NCBI RefSeq assembly: GCF_947502395.1 | Contig: NZ_CANMZM010000002.1 | Location: 930,001-994,000 of the forward strand | Direction of reading: 5' to 3' | Source: an uncultured Erythrobacter sp. | GTDB taxonomy: Bacteria > Pseudomonadota > Alphaproteobacteria > Sphingomonadales > Sphingomonadaceae | Length of the DNA stretch: 64,000 nt | In this document: positions 28,128 to 37,276 of the stretch, piece after piece | Layout of the letters: each line of letters opens with the position of its first letter | Position numbering within the stretch: the first letter of the stretch is position 1 | Program-made: the position numbers and the translations under genes | The notes under the pieces: model-generated | The model's input: the letters and a program-made list of their open reading frames with translations, nothing else | The model's database searches: none | Told to the model about the DNA's origin: nothing

Positions 28128-28478
28128 ATGACTATAGAATTTTATGGCATTCCCAATTGCGACACGGTCAAGAAGGCGAAGAAGTGGCTTGAGGCCAATG
28201 GCATCGACTACGCCTTTCACGACTATAAGAAAGAGGGTGCTGACGAAGGCAAGCTGACCACGTGGATCGCGGATAAGGGCGTGGACACCGTGCTGAATAA
28301 GCGCGGCACGACATTCCGCAAATTGTCAGACGCTGAAAAAGTGGATGCGGCCGATAGTCACAAAGCTGTCCAATTGCTCGTTCAGCACCCCTCTATGATC
28401 AAACGTCCAGTGGTGGAGCATGCCAATGGTATTCTCGTCGGATTCAAGGAAGATGAATGGTCCGCAAACTTATTGTGA
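28128..28478 (+). CDS. ArsC/Spx/YffB-like thioredoxin-fold protein
   Basis: 116 residues with the thioredoxin fold of the arsenate-reductase family. The start MTIEFYGIPNCDTVKKAKKWLEANGIDYAFHDYKK has one Cys (GIPNCDT), as in YffB-type proteins, and so is not a canonical CxxC arsenate reductase. The late motif IKRPVV matches the family's Arg-Pro turn. Known YffB-like proteins are glutathione-linked, and the physiological reductant and substrate are unknown. It overlaps the next gene by 22 bases. Confidence 0.9.
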   Translation: MTIEFYGIPNCDTVKKAKKWLEANGIDYAFHDYKKEGADEGKLTTWIADKGVDTVLNKRGTTFRKLSDAEKVDAADSHKAVQLLVQHPSMIKRPVVEHANGILVGFKEDEWSANLL

Positions 28479-29521
28479 GCGCAGCCGCAGCGCTGCTTAT
28501 GGTTCCCATTCCGGCACTGGCCACCTCTGAAATGGGTGTGGGCGATCCATTGATCATCGCGCACCGGGGTGCAAGCGGCGATCGGCCCGAGCACACGCTT
28601 GCGGCCTATGAGCTGGCGATCGATCAGGGTGCGGACTTTGTCGAGCCGGACCTTGTGGTGACAAAGGATCTGGAGCTCGTTTCGCGCCATGAGAATGAGC
28701 TGTCAGGCACGACCGATGTCGCCAATCGCGAAGAGTTTGAGCATCTGCGCCGCGAGAAGACTATCAACGGCACGCGCGTCGCCGGATGGTTCGCTGAGGA
28801 CTTTACGCTTGCCGAACTTCGCACCTTGCGTGCCAAGGAACGCGTGCCGGGAAGTCGCCCTGCGAACGCGCGCTACAATGGGCTTTATCAGGTTCCGACC
28901 TTTGAAGAGATCGTGAAACTGGTCCGTGCTAAAGAGGCGGAGACCGGGCGCAGCATCGGGCTTTACCCGGAACTCAAGGCACCCAACTTCCTCTTGGAGG
29001 TTGAGGGCATCGACATGGTTGACCTGATCTTGCGCGAACTTCGCGATCTGGGGATTGAGCCGAGCGATCCGATCTTTATCCAATGCTTCGAAGTGGGCAC
29101 GTTGCGTCGTCTCAATCAGCGCAGCGACTTCAAACTTATCCAACTGATTGCGCCCGAGGGCGGGCCTGTCGACGAGCCGGATATGCGCTATGCCGAAATG
29201 ATAACGCCGACGGGGTTGGAAGAGCTTGCTGCCTATGCCGACGGGATCGGCCCGTGGCTGGGTCACGTTCTCGATCCGCAGAGCATGGTTCAGACCTCGC
29301 TGGTGGCCGATGCGCATGGATTTGATCTCAAAGTGCACCCATGGACGCTGCGCAAGGAAAACGGCTTTCTCCCTGAAAGCCTCCAAAACGAGGGTGGTCC
29401 TTCGGCAGACGGCAAATGGCGCTCGCTCTGGAAGGCAGCGATCGAGTCGGGTGCTGACGGTTTCTTTACCGATAATGTGAAAGAGTTTGTCTCCCTGGTG
29501 GAGAACGAGGATGCCCCTTGA
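28457..29521 (+). CDS. glpQ: Periplasmic glycerophosphodiester phosphodiesterase
   Basis: 354 residues with a Sec signal peptide (MVRKLIVSAAAALLMVPIPALA). It hydrolyses glycerophosphodiesters to glycerol-3-phosphate and an alcohol. The GDPD signature is clear: IIAHRGASGDRPEHTLAAY (catalytic His), GADFVEPDLVVTKDLELVSRHENELS, with the metal-binding E, D and second catalytic His. The length and periplasmic export fit GlpQ rather than cytosolic UgpQ. It overlaps the preceding ArsC-like gene and the following DCC gene, so the three are probably one operon. Confidence 0.92.
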   Translation: MVRKLIVSAAAALLMVPIPALATSEMGVGDPLIIAHRGASGDRPEHTLAAYELAIDQGADFVEPDLVVTKDLELVSRHENELSGTTDVANREEFEHLRREKTINGTRVAGWFAEDFTLAELRTLRAKERVPGSRPANARYNGLYQVPTFEEIVKLVRAKEAETGRSIGLYPELKAPNFLLEVEGIDMVDLILRELRDLGIEPSDPIFIQCFEVGTLRRLNQRSDFKLIQLIAPEGGPVDEPDMRYAEMITPTGLEELAAYADGIGPWLGHVLDPQSMVQTSLVADAHGFDLKVHPWTLRKENGFLPESLQNEGGPSADGKWRSLWKAAIESGADGFFTDNVKEFVSLVENEDAP

Positions 29522-29969
29522 AGACAGTGTGGTTGCCGATGAGGCCTTTGCCACTCTAGCGCGCGATAAGCCGATCATCGTTTTCGACGGCGTGTGCGTT
29601 TTGTGCACCGCCAATGCGCGCTTCATCCTGAAGAATGATCCCAAAGGGCGGTTCCGGATGGCTGCGATGCAGGACGCGGCAGGCGCAGCCATCATGCGTC
29701 ACGGGGGTCTTGATCCGCTTGATCCCACCAGTTTCATCATTCTCGACCCACCAATTGAGGGCGGCCGCATCTGGATGAACAGCGATGCTGTGCTTCATAT
29801 GTGGTCGCAGCTTGGCTGGCCCTGGCGTGCTGGAGTGGTCTTCCGGCTGGTTCCGCGCTTCATCCGCGATCCCATCTACAAGACGATCGCGCGCAATCGC
29901 TACAAATGGTTCGGCAGACGCGAGGAATGTTGGGTGCCAAGCCCTGAACAGGCCTCACGCATATTGTAG
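29511..29969 (+). CDS. DCC/DUF393 thiol-disulfide oxidoreductase-like protein
   Basis: 152 residues from the ATG at 29511, which sits inside the end of the phosphodiesterase gene. The DCC family start IIVFDGVCVLCTANARFILKNDPKG carries the conserved DGVCxLC active-site-like motif. It is followed by FRMAAMQ, a late Trp-rich stretch (MWSQLGWPWRAG), and the C-terminal YKWFGRREECW. The biochemical role is poorly known; some members are redox-active. It is the last gene of the small operon and abuts ubiG on the opposite strand. Confidence 0.88.
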   Translation: MPLEDSVVADEAFATLARDKPIIVFDGVCVLCTANARFILKNDPKGRFRMAAMQDAAGAAIMRHGGLDPLDPTSFIILDPPIEGGRIWMNSDAVLHMWSQLGWPWRAGVVFRLVPRFIRDPIYKTIARNRYKWFGRREECWVPSPEQASRIL

Positions 29970-30734
29970 CTACGCGGCTCGGCGCGCACTCAAAATGTAA
30001 TTGAGCGCCTCATCATTCGACAGATGCAGTCCTTTGCCTGGTCTCCAGGCGATGCCACGACGCTCGATCACCTCAAAACCAACCTCTACAAGCAATTCTT
30101 CCAGCTCTTCTGGCGTTACAAAGTCTTCCCAATGATGCGTGCCCTTGGGCACGTAGCCGACCGCTTCGGCGGCACCCACCAGCAGAAGTCGCGAGGCCGC
30201 TGTTCGATTGGGGGTCGAGAGCACCAGCAATCCACCAGGAGCCATCCGCGCTGCCACATCGGCCAGAAACACGCGTTTGTCCGCGACGTGTTCGACCACC
30301 TCAAGGCTGGTGACCAGATCGAATTTGCCAATATCCAGTGGAGCAACCTCACCCATCATATATCGGATGTCGAGACCGCCGGCCTCTGCATGCGCGCTCG
30401 CGGCTTGCACATTGTCGCTTGCTGCATCAACGCCGGTGACCTCTGCGCCAAGCCGCGACAGGGGCTCGCATACCAAGCCAGCGCCGCAGCCGATATCTAG
30501 CGCGGTCTTGCCCGTCAGCGGTTTGATGCTGCGTGCATCGGTCCCAAAATGCGCATCCACCGCCGAACGAATAAAGCCAAGCCGGACGGGGTTCACCTGA
30601 TGCAGGCTCGCCATTTTGCCCCTGGGGTTCCACCAATCCTTGGCAAGGTTGGAGAAGAACTCAGCCTCTTCGGGGCGGATCGTTACACCGCTCCCACTGG
30701 AGCGATTGACTGAATCGACGTTTGCGTTTCCCAT
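29970..30734 (-). CDS. ubiG: 3-demethylubiquinone-9 / 2-polyprenyl-6-hydroxyphenol O-methyltransferase
   Basis: 254 residues. UbiG carries out both O-methylations in ubiquinone biosynthesis using S-adenosylmethionine. Signatures are EFFSNLAKDWWNPRGKMASLHQVNPVR at the start, motif I ALDIGCGAGLVCEPLSRLGAEVTGVD, FDLVTSLEVVEHVADK (motif II region), and GGLLVLSTPNRT. It is monocistronic; the divergent lysC starts 52 bases away. Confidence 0.95.
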   Translation of the reverse strand: MGNANVDSVNRSSGSGVTIRPEEAEFFSNLAKDWWNPRGKMASLHQVNPVRLGFIRSAVDAHFGTDARSIKPLTGKTALDIGCGAGLVCEPLSRLGAEVTGVDAASDNVQAASAHAEAGGLDIRYMMGEVAPLDIGKFDLVTSLEVVEHVADKRVFLADVAARMAPGGLLVLSTPNRTAASRLLLVGAAEAVGYVPKGTHHWEDFVTPEELEELLVEVGFEVIERRGIAWRPGKGLHLSNDEALNYILSARRAA

Positions 30735-30786
30735 AGACCCTCGTTAGCAGCGCCAGCGACACGTAACCAGCAGGAGCTTTTCGGTC

Positions 30787-32070
30787 TTGTCCGACACAAA
30801 GCAGAGAGTTGTCATGAAATTTGGCGGTACCTCGATGGCGGGGACCGAGCGGATTCGCCGCGTCGCTAACATCGTGCGTGCGCAAGCCGCCGACAATGCC
30901 GAAGTCGCTGTCGTAGTCAGTGCGATGGCGGGTGAGACGGATCGCCTCATAAACTTTTGCCGCGAAGCGAATGCGCTTTACGATCCCGCAGAATATGACG
31001 TGGTCGTCTCCAGCGGAGAGCAGGTCACCAGCGGTCTTCTCGCCCTGACCCTGCAATCGCTTGGGTGCAAAGCGCGCAGCTGGCTTGGTTGGCAGATGCC
31101 GGTGAAGACGGCTGAGGCGCATGCCAAGGCCCGCATAACCACCATCGATGCGCCCGAGATGATTGCGAGTATCGAATCTGGGGAGATTGCGGTGTGTCCG
31201 GGCTTTCAAGGCATGTCAGATGAGGGGCGCATAACAACGCTTGGCCGCGGTGGCTCCGACACTTCAGCGGTGGCGGTGGCTGCGGCGGTGAACGCGGATC
31301 GCTGCGATATTTATACCGATGTCGACGGGGTCTACACCACTGACCCACGCATTGTGGCAAAAGCGCGCAAGCTCAAAGCCGTCACCTATGAAGAGATGCT
31401 TGAACTTGCGAGCGTCGGCGCGAAGGTTCTGCAAACCCGCTCTGTTGGCCTCGCGATGAAGGCAGGAGTGCGCATTCAGGTGCTTTCCAGCTTTGTGGGT
31501 GACGACGCAGTGCCCGCCGACGAACTGCCTGGCACATTGATCGTGTCGGATGAAGAAATGGAACAAATGGTCGAAAGGGGCGAAATGGAACGCCAACTTG
31601 TAACCGGGATCGCTCACGACAAAAACGAAGCCAAGGTGACGCTGACCCGCGTGCCGGATAAGCCGGGTGCGGTGGCGGACATCTTTGCGCCACTGGCTGA
31701 GGCCAGCATCAATGTCGACATGATCATTCAGAACGTCGGCCGCGACAAGGGTGAAACCGACGTGACCTTCACCGTGCCCGGTGCTGACCTGGCACGGACG
31801 CAGGCGCTTCTGGACGATCGGCGCGAAGGCATCGGCTTCAACCGCATCATCACCGACAGCAAGGTCGCCAAGATTTCTGTCGTAGGCGTCGGCATGAAGA
31901 GTCACGCAGGTGTCGCCAGCACGATGTTCAGTGCGCTGTCGGACCGCGGTATCAATATTCAGGCGATCTCGACTTCAGAGATCAAGGTCAGCGTCTTAAT
32001 TGATGAGGATGAGACGGAGCTCGCGGTAAGAGTGCTTCACACCGCTTACGGGCTTGATGCAGAGGAATAA
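30787..32070 (+). CDS. lysC: Aspartate kinase
   Basis: First committed step of the aspartate family (Lys, Thr, Met, diaminopimelate): phosphorylates aspartate with ATP. 427 residues. The start is a TTG at 30787, with AGGAG about 12 bases upstream; an ATG at 30814 would cut into the conserved start VVMKFGGTSMAG. The kinase domain has GRGGSDTSAVAVAAA and DVDGVYTTDPR. Two C-terminal ACT domains (about 260-427) begin VTGIAHDKNEAKVTL and ISVVGVGMKSHAGVAS, so feedback regulation by lysine and/or threonine is expected. Confidence 0.96.
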   Translation: MSDTKQRVVMKFGGTSMAGTERIRRVANIVRAQAADNAEVAVVVSAMAGETDRLINFCREANALYDPAEYDVVVSSGEQVTSGLLALTLQSLGCKARSWLGWQMPVKTAEAHAKARITTIDAPEMIASIESGEIAVCPGFQGMSDEGRITTLGRGGSDTSAVAVAAAVNADRCDIYTDVDGVYTTDPRIVAKARKLKAVTYEEMLELASVGAKVLQTRSVGLAMKAGVRIQVLSSFVGDDAVPADELPGTLIVSDEEMEQMVERGEMERQLVTGIAHDKNEAKVTLTRVPDKPGAVADIFAPLAEASINVDMIIQNVGRDKGETDVTFTVPGADLARTQALLDDRREGIGFNRIITDSKVAKISVVGVGMKSHAGVASTMFSALSDRGINIQAISTSEIKVSVLIDEDETELAVRVLHTAYGLDAEE

Positions 32071-32199
32071 GCTTCAGACGACTTACTGCGGGCAACGGTT
32101 CACCGCGTGTTAGTGCATTTGGTCGCTATTAACCAAGCTTGCTAAGTCCGTCTTAACGTTTTTGGCCGGAATTGAGGGCTCTTACCAAGGAGCCCTGTC

Positions 32200-32889
32200 A
32201 TGGCGCTGAAAGCTTACCTCGAGCAGACCGAACTCACTAACGGCATAACAGTCGATGGCAGGCGTCATCCGCGCCGGGCCCTGAAGCTCCAGACGAGCGG
32301 GGTATCGTCTGGGGGTATGCCGACTAATGTGACGATCCATAATCTGTCCGCCGTTGGTCTTTTGATTGAAACCGATCTGGAACTGGTACCCGGCGAGCGC
32401 TTGGCGATTGGTCTGCCTGATGTGGGGCCAGTTGGCGCTGAGATCGTCTGGGTGAGCGAGCGACTTTACGGCTGTGCCTTCGAGCAAGCTTTGGGCGAAG
32501 CAGAGCTCGCGGCGAGTGAACTTCGGTCGGTACCTTCGCGCGCGCTCCCGGAGAAAAAGGCGACACCATCATTCGGCAGTCCCTCATCAGGCGGTCAGCT
32601 TGGCACTCAGCTCAACCGATTGCGCCGAGAACGCTCCTTGACGCTTGAGCAGGTTGCCAATGCGCTTGGCGTTAGCAAACCCACGGTCTGGGCGTGGGAG
32701 AAAGGCAAGGCGCGTCCCTTGCCCGAACGCATTGGCCCCATCGCAGAGGTTCTTGGCGTCTCCGAGACCGAGCTCATGGGAGCACTGGATGAGCCAGCAA
32801 ATGACGGCCTGATTGAGGAATGCCGCGTACGTATCGCTTCGGAATATGGAATCAGCCCAGAATATGTTCGTATCATGATCGAAGTTTAA
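32200..32889 (+). CDS. PilZ domain-XRE helix-turn-helix fusion regulator
   Basis: 229 residues. The N-terminal part (about 20-105) is PilZ-like: RRHPRRALKL supplies the Arg pair and NLSAVGLLIE the D/NxSxxG-type motif of c-di-GMP-binding PilZ domains, with Asn-Leu-Ser-Ala in place of the usual Asp. A linker is followed by an XRE/Cro-type HTH (about 130-190): LGTQLNRLRRERSLTLEQVANALGVSKPTVWAWEKGKARPLPERIGPIAEVLGV. The suggested role is a DNA-binding regulator that responds to c-di-GMP. A GGDEF-like gene lies 243 bases downstream. Confidence 0.85.
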   Translation: MALKAYLEQTELTNGITVDGRRHPRRALKLQTSGVSSGGMPTNVTIHNLSAVGLLIETDLELVPGERLAIGLPDVGPVGAEIVWVSERLYGCAFEQALGEAELAASELRSVPSRALPEKKATPSFGSPSSGGQLGTQLNRLRRERSLTLEQVANALGVSKPTVWAWEKGKARPLPERIGPIAEVLGVSETELMGALDEPANDGLIEECRVRIASEYGISPEYVRIMIEV

Positions 32890-33132
32890 GGCCCCTCCCG
32901 AGTCGCCGAGGCTTCCTGTCAAAGTCTACAAAAACCGATTTTATGGTAAACATGGCTAATGCTGATTCGTTATTTAGTTCAGTTACTTAACGAAGGCTAA
33001 CAGGGGCAGGGCAAAAGTGGCGGGAGATAGGCAATTCTCCTGAAACTTCGCGATAAATAGTAAGTTTACGCGGGCCTTTCTCTTTGGCGGATCTGCAGTG
33101 GGTTGTTGCTGAATTGCCGGGGGCCAAAAGGA

Positions 33133-34149
33133 ATGTTTACAAAAGTTGACAAAGCGGGCGCGAACCCGCTGCGCGATGTAAAGAATGGGTCGGCACGTGA
33201 GATTTTCGTGCAATTGGATCAAGCGGGTTTTGTCGTAAATGCATCGCAAAATGCGGAGCATTTGGGAGTTGATCTGCAATCATTATTGCTGATGCCACAT
33301 ATCGCTGATTTCGCCTTGGGCGATCACCAGCGGCAGGTGACGCAGTACTTCCAAAAAGTCATGGCTGGGGAGGCGTGCGAGTGCAAACTCGAGTTTCCGG
33401 TTAAAATGATTGGTCGTCCAAATGAGGTCGAGTTAGTTGATCCCGATAACGCGGAAAAACAGCAGGGTCATGATCAGCATTGGTATTCATTGACGCTCAG
33501 GCGTTTGGACTGCGATGCAGAGCATGCTGTTGGCGCCCTGGGTGCCTTGCAATCGGTTCAGCACAAATATGTGACACCCCAGCTGACGCACAAGGGTGCG
33601 ATCAATGACCCCTTCACCGGGCTTGCAGACCGTCGCTCGTTCGTCGGCAGTCTGACCAGCAGTATCGCGATGAACGAAACCGTCAGCACCGCAATCTTGG
33701 CTATTGATGGCATGCGCGCGATCTTCATGCAGTATGGGCAGGGCACTGCTGATGAAATTCGCTGGGGCTTTGCCCGTTTCCTCGAGACTATGGTGGAGCC
33801 TCATCACAGCCTTGCGCAAATCGACGATGAGCGATTTGGCGTGATTCTTCCCGGCATGCGGCCGAAAGAAGCGCGAGCTTGGGCGGTTGACACGCTTCAG
33901 GTGTTTAGTCGGCTCGCGATGCCCGCTACCGGGAGCGAGCCAGAACTGAGCGCAAGCGCCGGGATCGCTCGGGCAGATTTGAGCGCAGAGTGGACAATCC
34001 GCCAGGCCGAATTGGGCCTTGTGATGGCCCGCTCGGCTGGGGGTACGCAGGCCGCGATCTGTCAGCCGCATTCCTGTCTCTCAAACGGGCGCACGGTTGA
34101 GCGCGCAATGGAGAGCGTGGTCGAGCGTTCGGCCAAGAGAATGCCCTAA
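33133..34149 (+). CDS. PAS-like/degenerate GGDEF protein
   Basis: About 339 residues from the ATG at 33133. Residues 20-130 resemble a PAS-like sensor region (EIFVQLDQAGFVVNASQNAEHLGVD). Residues 155-330 follow the GGDEF fold: DPFTGLADRRSFVGSLTSSI, AILAIDGMRAI, then QIDDERFGVILPG where GGDEF should be. The signature is DDERF, lacking both Gly and the correct metal ligands, so cyclase activity is unlikely. It may be a GTP or c-di-GMP-sensing receptor. It follows the PilZ-XRE gene on the same strand. Confidence 0.8.
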   Translation: MFTKVDKAGANPLRDVKNGSAREIFVQLDQAGFVVNASQNAEHLGVDLQSLLLMPHIADFALGDHQRQVTQYFQKVMAGEACECKLEFPVKMIGRPNEVELVDPDNAEKQQGHDQHWYSLTLRRLDCDAEHAVGALGALQSVQHKYVTPQLTHKGAINDPFTGLADRRSFVGSLTSSIAMNETVSTAILAIDGMRAIFMQYGQGTADEIRWGFARFLETMVEPHHSLAQIDDERFGVILPGMRPKEARAWAVDTLQVFSRLAMPATGSEPELSASAGIARADLSAEWTIRQAELGLVMARSAGGTQAAICQPHSCLSNGRTVERAMESVVERSAKRMP

Positions 34150-34216
34150 CCAACTCCACTACCGGATCGCGCTCTCTGGGCTTGGAGGGGCTCGAGCACT
34201 GCGCTACGGCGGGCGT

Positions 34217-35395
34217 ATGTCTTTTACAGCCACTATCCTCCTCCTCGGTTCTGGCGAACTGGGCCGCGAGTTCACCATTTCAGCCAAGCGTCTGGGCGCG
34301 CGGGTTATTGCTTGCGATGCCTATGAGAACGCCCCCGCCATGCAAGTTGCCGACGCATGCGAAGTCTTCTCCATGTTGGACGGATCCGCCTTGCGCGCAG
34401 CAGCAGAAAAGCACCGCCCTGACCTGATCGTTCCAGAAATCGAAGCGATCCGGACCGAAGTCCTAGGCGAACTTGAAGGCGAAGGTTTCAATATCGTCCC
34501 GTCTGCCCGCGCGGCACAGCTGACGATGAACCGCGATGCCATCCGCGATCTGGCAGCCGGGGACTTGGGCCTCACCACATCGCGCTATCGCTACGCCACC
34601 AGCCTTGAAGAGGTGCACGCGGCAGCGGAGCACTCGGGTTTTCCTTGCGTCATCAAGCCTGTGATGTCGTCGTCTGGCAAAGGTCAGAGCAAGGTCGACA
34701 GCGCCGCGGCCCTTGAAGAGGCGTGGGATTATGCCTGTGCCAATATGCGCGGTGATCGCGCACGGGTGATCGTCGAGGAGTTCATAGCCTTCGATTATGA
34801 GATCACGCTTCTGACCGTGCGACATGCGGGCGGGATCAGCTTTTGTCCGCCTATTGGTCACCGCCAGGAACGCGGCGATTATCAGGAAAGCTGGCAGCCC
34901 ACTGCCATGTCACCAGGTGCGATTGCCAAGGCGCAAGAGATGGCGATCAAGGTGGTCGAAGCTCTGCAAGGTGATGGCCGTGGCTGGGGCCTATTTGGCG
35001 TTGAGTTCTTTGTTCGCGATGATGAGGTGATCTTTTCAGAGCTCTCCCCGCGTCCACATGACACCGGCATGGTGACGCTTGCGAGCCAAGACCTGACCGA
35101 ATTCGACCTGCACGCCCGTGCGATCCTCGGACTGCCTGTCCCCAGCGCAATCGAAGCCAATCCCGCCGCCTCTGCCGTCATCCTCGCAGAGCGCGAGAGC
35201 GGAGACTTTGCCTTCGAGGGTGTCGACGCGGCTCTCGGCACCCATGACAGCGCCGATGTCCGCATCTTCGGCAAGACTACAACGCGCCCCTATCGCCGCA
35301 TGGCAGTTGCACTTGCCAGGGGCAGGGACACCGATGAAGCCCGCATTTTGGCTGCCACTACGGCAAGCAAAGTTCGTATCGTGCACCATGACTGA
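34217..35395 (+). CDS. purT: Formate-dependent phosphoribosylglycinamide formyltransferase
   Basis: Purine synthesis enzyme that formylates GAR using formate and ATP. 392 residues from the ATG at 34217. The ATP-grasp fold is clear: LLLGSGELGREFTISAKRLGARVIACD at the N-terminus, IVPEIEAIRTEVL, FPCVIKPVMSSSGKGQSKV (nucleotide loop), ERGDYQESWQP, and FGVEFFVRDDEVIFSELSPRPHDTGMVTL. The length matches E. coli PurT (392). purU, which generates formate, lies about 1.9 kb downstream on the same strand. Confidence 0.97.
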   Translation: MSFTATILLLGSGELGREFTISAKRLGARVIACDAYENAPAMQVADACEVFSMLDGSALRAAAEKHRPDLIVPEIEAIRTEVLGELEGEGFNIVPSARAAQLTMNRDAIRDLAAGDLGLTTSRYRYATSLEEVHAAAEHSGFPCVIKPVMSSSGKGQSKVDSAAALEEAWDYACANMRGDRARVIVEEFIAFDYEITLLTVRHAGGISFCPPIGHRQERGDYQESWQPTAMSPGAIAKAQEMAIKVVEALQGDGRGWGLFGVEFFVRDDEVIFSELSPRPHDTGMVTLASQDLTEFDLHARAILGLPVPSAIEANPAASAVILAERESGDFAFEGVDAALGTHDSADVRIFGKTTTRPYRRMAVALARGRDTDEARILAATTASKVRIVHHD

Positions 35396-35445
35396 TGTTT
35401 GGCGCGATTGATCTTTTGCAGCCGCCCCCCTAATCGAACCTTCGT

Positions 35446-36456
35446 ATGACCAGTTATCCAAAAACCAGCGCGATGATGCAGCGCGGAACCGATTTTCTTG
35501 GCTGTGAAACCGCGATCCTTTGCGGTGCGATGAGCTGGGTGTCTGAGCGCAATCTTGTTTCTGCCATCTCCAATGCAGGCGGTTTTGGTGTGATTGCGTG
35601 CGGTGCGATGACGCCCGAGCTACTCGATGCTGAAATCGCCGCAACCAAACAGCTGACCGATAAGCCTTTTGGTGTGAACCTCATCACCATGCACCCGCAG
35701 CTTTTTGATCTCATTGAAGTTTGCAAGAGATACGCAGTCAGCCATGTCGTACTGGCTGGCGGGATTCCGCCAAAGGGCAGCGTTGAGGCGATTAAGGCAT
35801 TTGGTGGCAAGGTTATCGTGTTTGCGCCAACGCTCGCGCTAGCCAAGAAGCTCCTTCGCTCTGGCGGCGATGCTCTTGTGATCGAAGGGATGGAAGCGGG
35901 TGGCCATATCGGCCCGGTTGCAACCAGCGTGCTGGCTCAGGAATTCCTTCCCGCTCTTTCTCAAGACCATGTAGTGTTCGTCGCAGGTGGCATTGGCCGG
36001 GGCGAGGCAATTGCGAGCTATCTCGAAATGGGCGCATGCGGCGTGCAGCTGGGTACGCGCTTCGCTTGCGCGGCAGAGAGCATTGCGCACCCTGATTTCA
36101 AAAAAGCCTTCTATCGCGCCAAGGCTCGAGATGCGGAAGCGAGCGTCCAGGTCGATGCGCGCTTGCCGGTGATCCCGGTGCGTGCGCTTAAGAATAAGGG
36201 CACCGAAGAATTCACCAAGAAGCAAATTGAAGTCGCCGGTATGCTCGACCGTGAAGAGGTCGATATGGGCGAAGCGCAGCTCGAAATCGAACACTTCTGG
36301 GCCGGAGCGCTCCGCCGGGCAGTCATCGAAGGCGACGTCGAAAACGGATCGCTTATGGCGGGCCAATCGGTCGGAATGGTCACCAAGGAAGAGCCGGTGA
36401 TGGACATCATTACGCAGCTAATGGAGCAAAGCGAAGCGGCGCTGTCAGGGAGGTAA
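35446..36456 (+). CDS. Nitronate monooxygenase / enoyl-reductase-like flavoprotein
   Basis: 336 residues of the 2-nitropropane dioxygenase (NMO/FabK-like) TIM-barrel family that uses FMN. Signatures are ILCGAMSWVSERNLVSAISNAGGFGVIACG, FGVNLITMHP, the conserved HxGxxxT-region variant GMEAGGHIGPVATSVLAQE, and the FMN phosphate loop VFVAGGIGRGEAIASYLEMGACGVQLGTRF. The substrate is not determined: it could be nitronate detoxification or fatty-acid enoyl reduction. The next gene, an SDR, follows within 10 bases. Confidence 0.9.
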   Translation: MTSYPKTSAMMQRGTDFLGCETAILCGAMSWVSERNLVSAISNAGGFGVIACGAMTPELLDAEIAATKQLTDKPFGVNLITMHPQLFDLIEVCKRYAVSHVVLAGGIPPKGSVEAIKAFGGKVIVFAPTLALAKKLLRSGGDALVIEGMEAGGHIGPVATSVLAQEFLPALSQDHVVFVAGGIGRGEAIASYLEMGACGVQLGTRFACAAESIAHPDFKKAFYRAKARDAEASVQVDARLPVIPVRALKNKGTEEFTKKQIEVAGMLDREEVDMGEAQLEIEHFWAGALRRAVIEGDVENGSLMAGQSVGMVTKEEPVMDIITQLMEQSEAALSGR

Positions 36457-36465
36457 GCCCACCAA

Positions 36466-37266
36466 ATGAGTGATAACCAACCACAAGACTTCCCGCTTCC
36501 CAACGCGTCGACCGACCTTTCGGGAAGCGTGGCCGTGGTCACGGGCGCCTCGTCCGGCTTCGGTAAGCGATTTGCCCGTGTTTTGGCGAGCCAAGGGGCA
36601 AAAGTCGCTCTGTGCGCGCGGCGGGTGGATCGATTGGAAGCGCTTGCTGAAGAGATCAATGCGAATGGCGGCAAAGCGATTGCCATCCCGATGGATGCCA
36701 CCGATGCCGATGCTCTGGTGAATGCGGTCGAGGCGGCTGAGAAGAAACTCGGCCTCGTCGATATCCTTATCAATAATGCTGGCATTCCCGATGCGCAACG
36801 CGCGCATAAGATGGAGCTTGAGCTTATCGACCGCGTGCTAGGCGTGAACTTGCGCGCGCCGTGGATCCTGTCTTGCGAAGTTGCGCGCAGGCTCTTGGCC
36901 GCGAAGAAGCCAGGGCGGATCGTCAATATCTCTTCGACCGCGCATTACCGTTATGATGGCGGTGGGGCAGCGCTGTATGCCACCACCAAGACCGCGCTTG
37001 CCCGTATGACCGAAACGCTCAGTGTTGAGTGGGCCTATGCCAATATCAACGTCAATGCGATTTGCCCCGGCATGTTCGTTACCGAGATGACGGACGGCAT
37101 GTTTGAACGCATCGGCGACCCACGTCCGATGCTTGCTCGCAAACGCGTGCCAGTGCCCGCCGAGCTGGATTCAACCTTGCTCTATTTGGTGGGGCCGGCG
37201 AGCGAATGTGTGACTGGTGCCGTGATCAAAGTTGATGATGGCCAATCTGCGCGCATGAGAATGTGA
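36466..37266 (+). CDS. SDR family NAD(P)-dependent oxidoreductase
   Basis: 266 residues, classical short-chain dehydrogenase. The cofactor loop is [26 protein letters not shown]. It continues with the NNAG motif (ILINNAG), the catalytic Ser region [28 protein letters not shown] (S, then YATTK), and PG in [11 protein letters not shown]. The Arg pair after beta-2 (CARRVDR) suggests NADP preference. The substrate is unknown. It sits tightly between the flavoprotein gene (10 bases) and purU (11 bases), so one operon is likely. Confidence 0.93.
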   Translation: MSDNQPQDFPLPNASTDLSGSVAVVTGASSGFGKRFARVLASQGAKVALCARRVDRLEALAEEINANGGKAIAIPMDATDADALVNAVEAAEKKLGLVDILINNAGIPDAQRAHKMELELIDRVLGVNLRAPWILSCEVARRLLAAKKPGRIVNISSTAHYRYDGGGAALYATTKTALARMTETLSVEWAYANINVNAICPGMFVTEMTDGMFERIGDPRPMLARKRVPVPAELDSTLLYLVGPASECVTGAVIKVDDGQSARMRM

Positions 37267-37276
37267 AAAGACCAGC

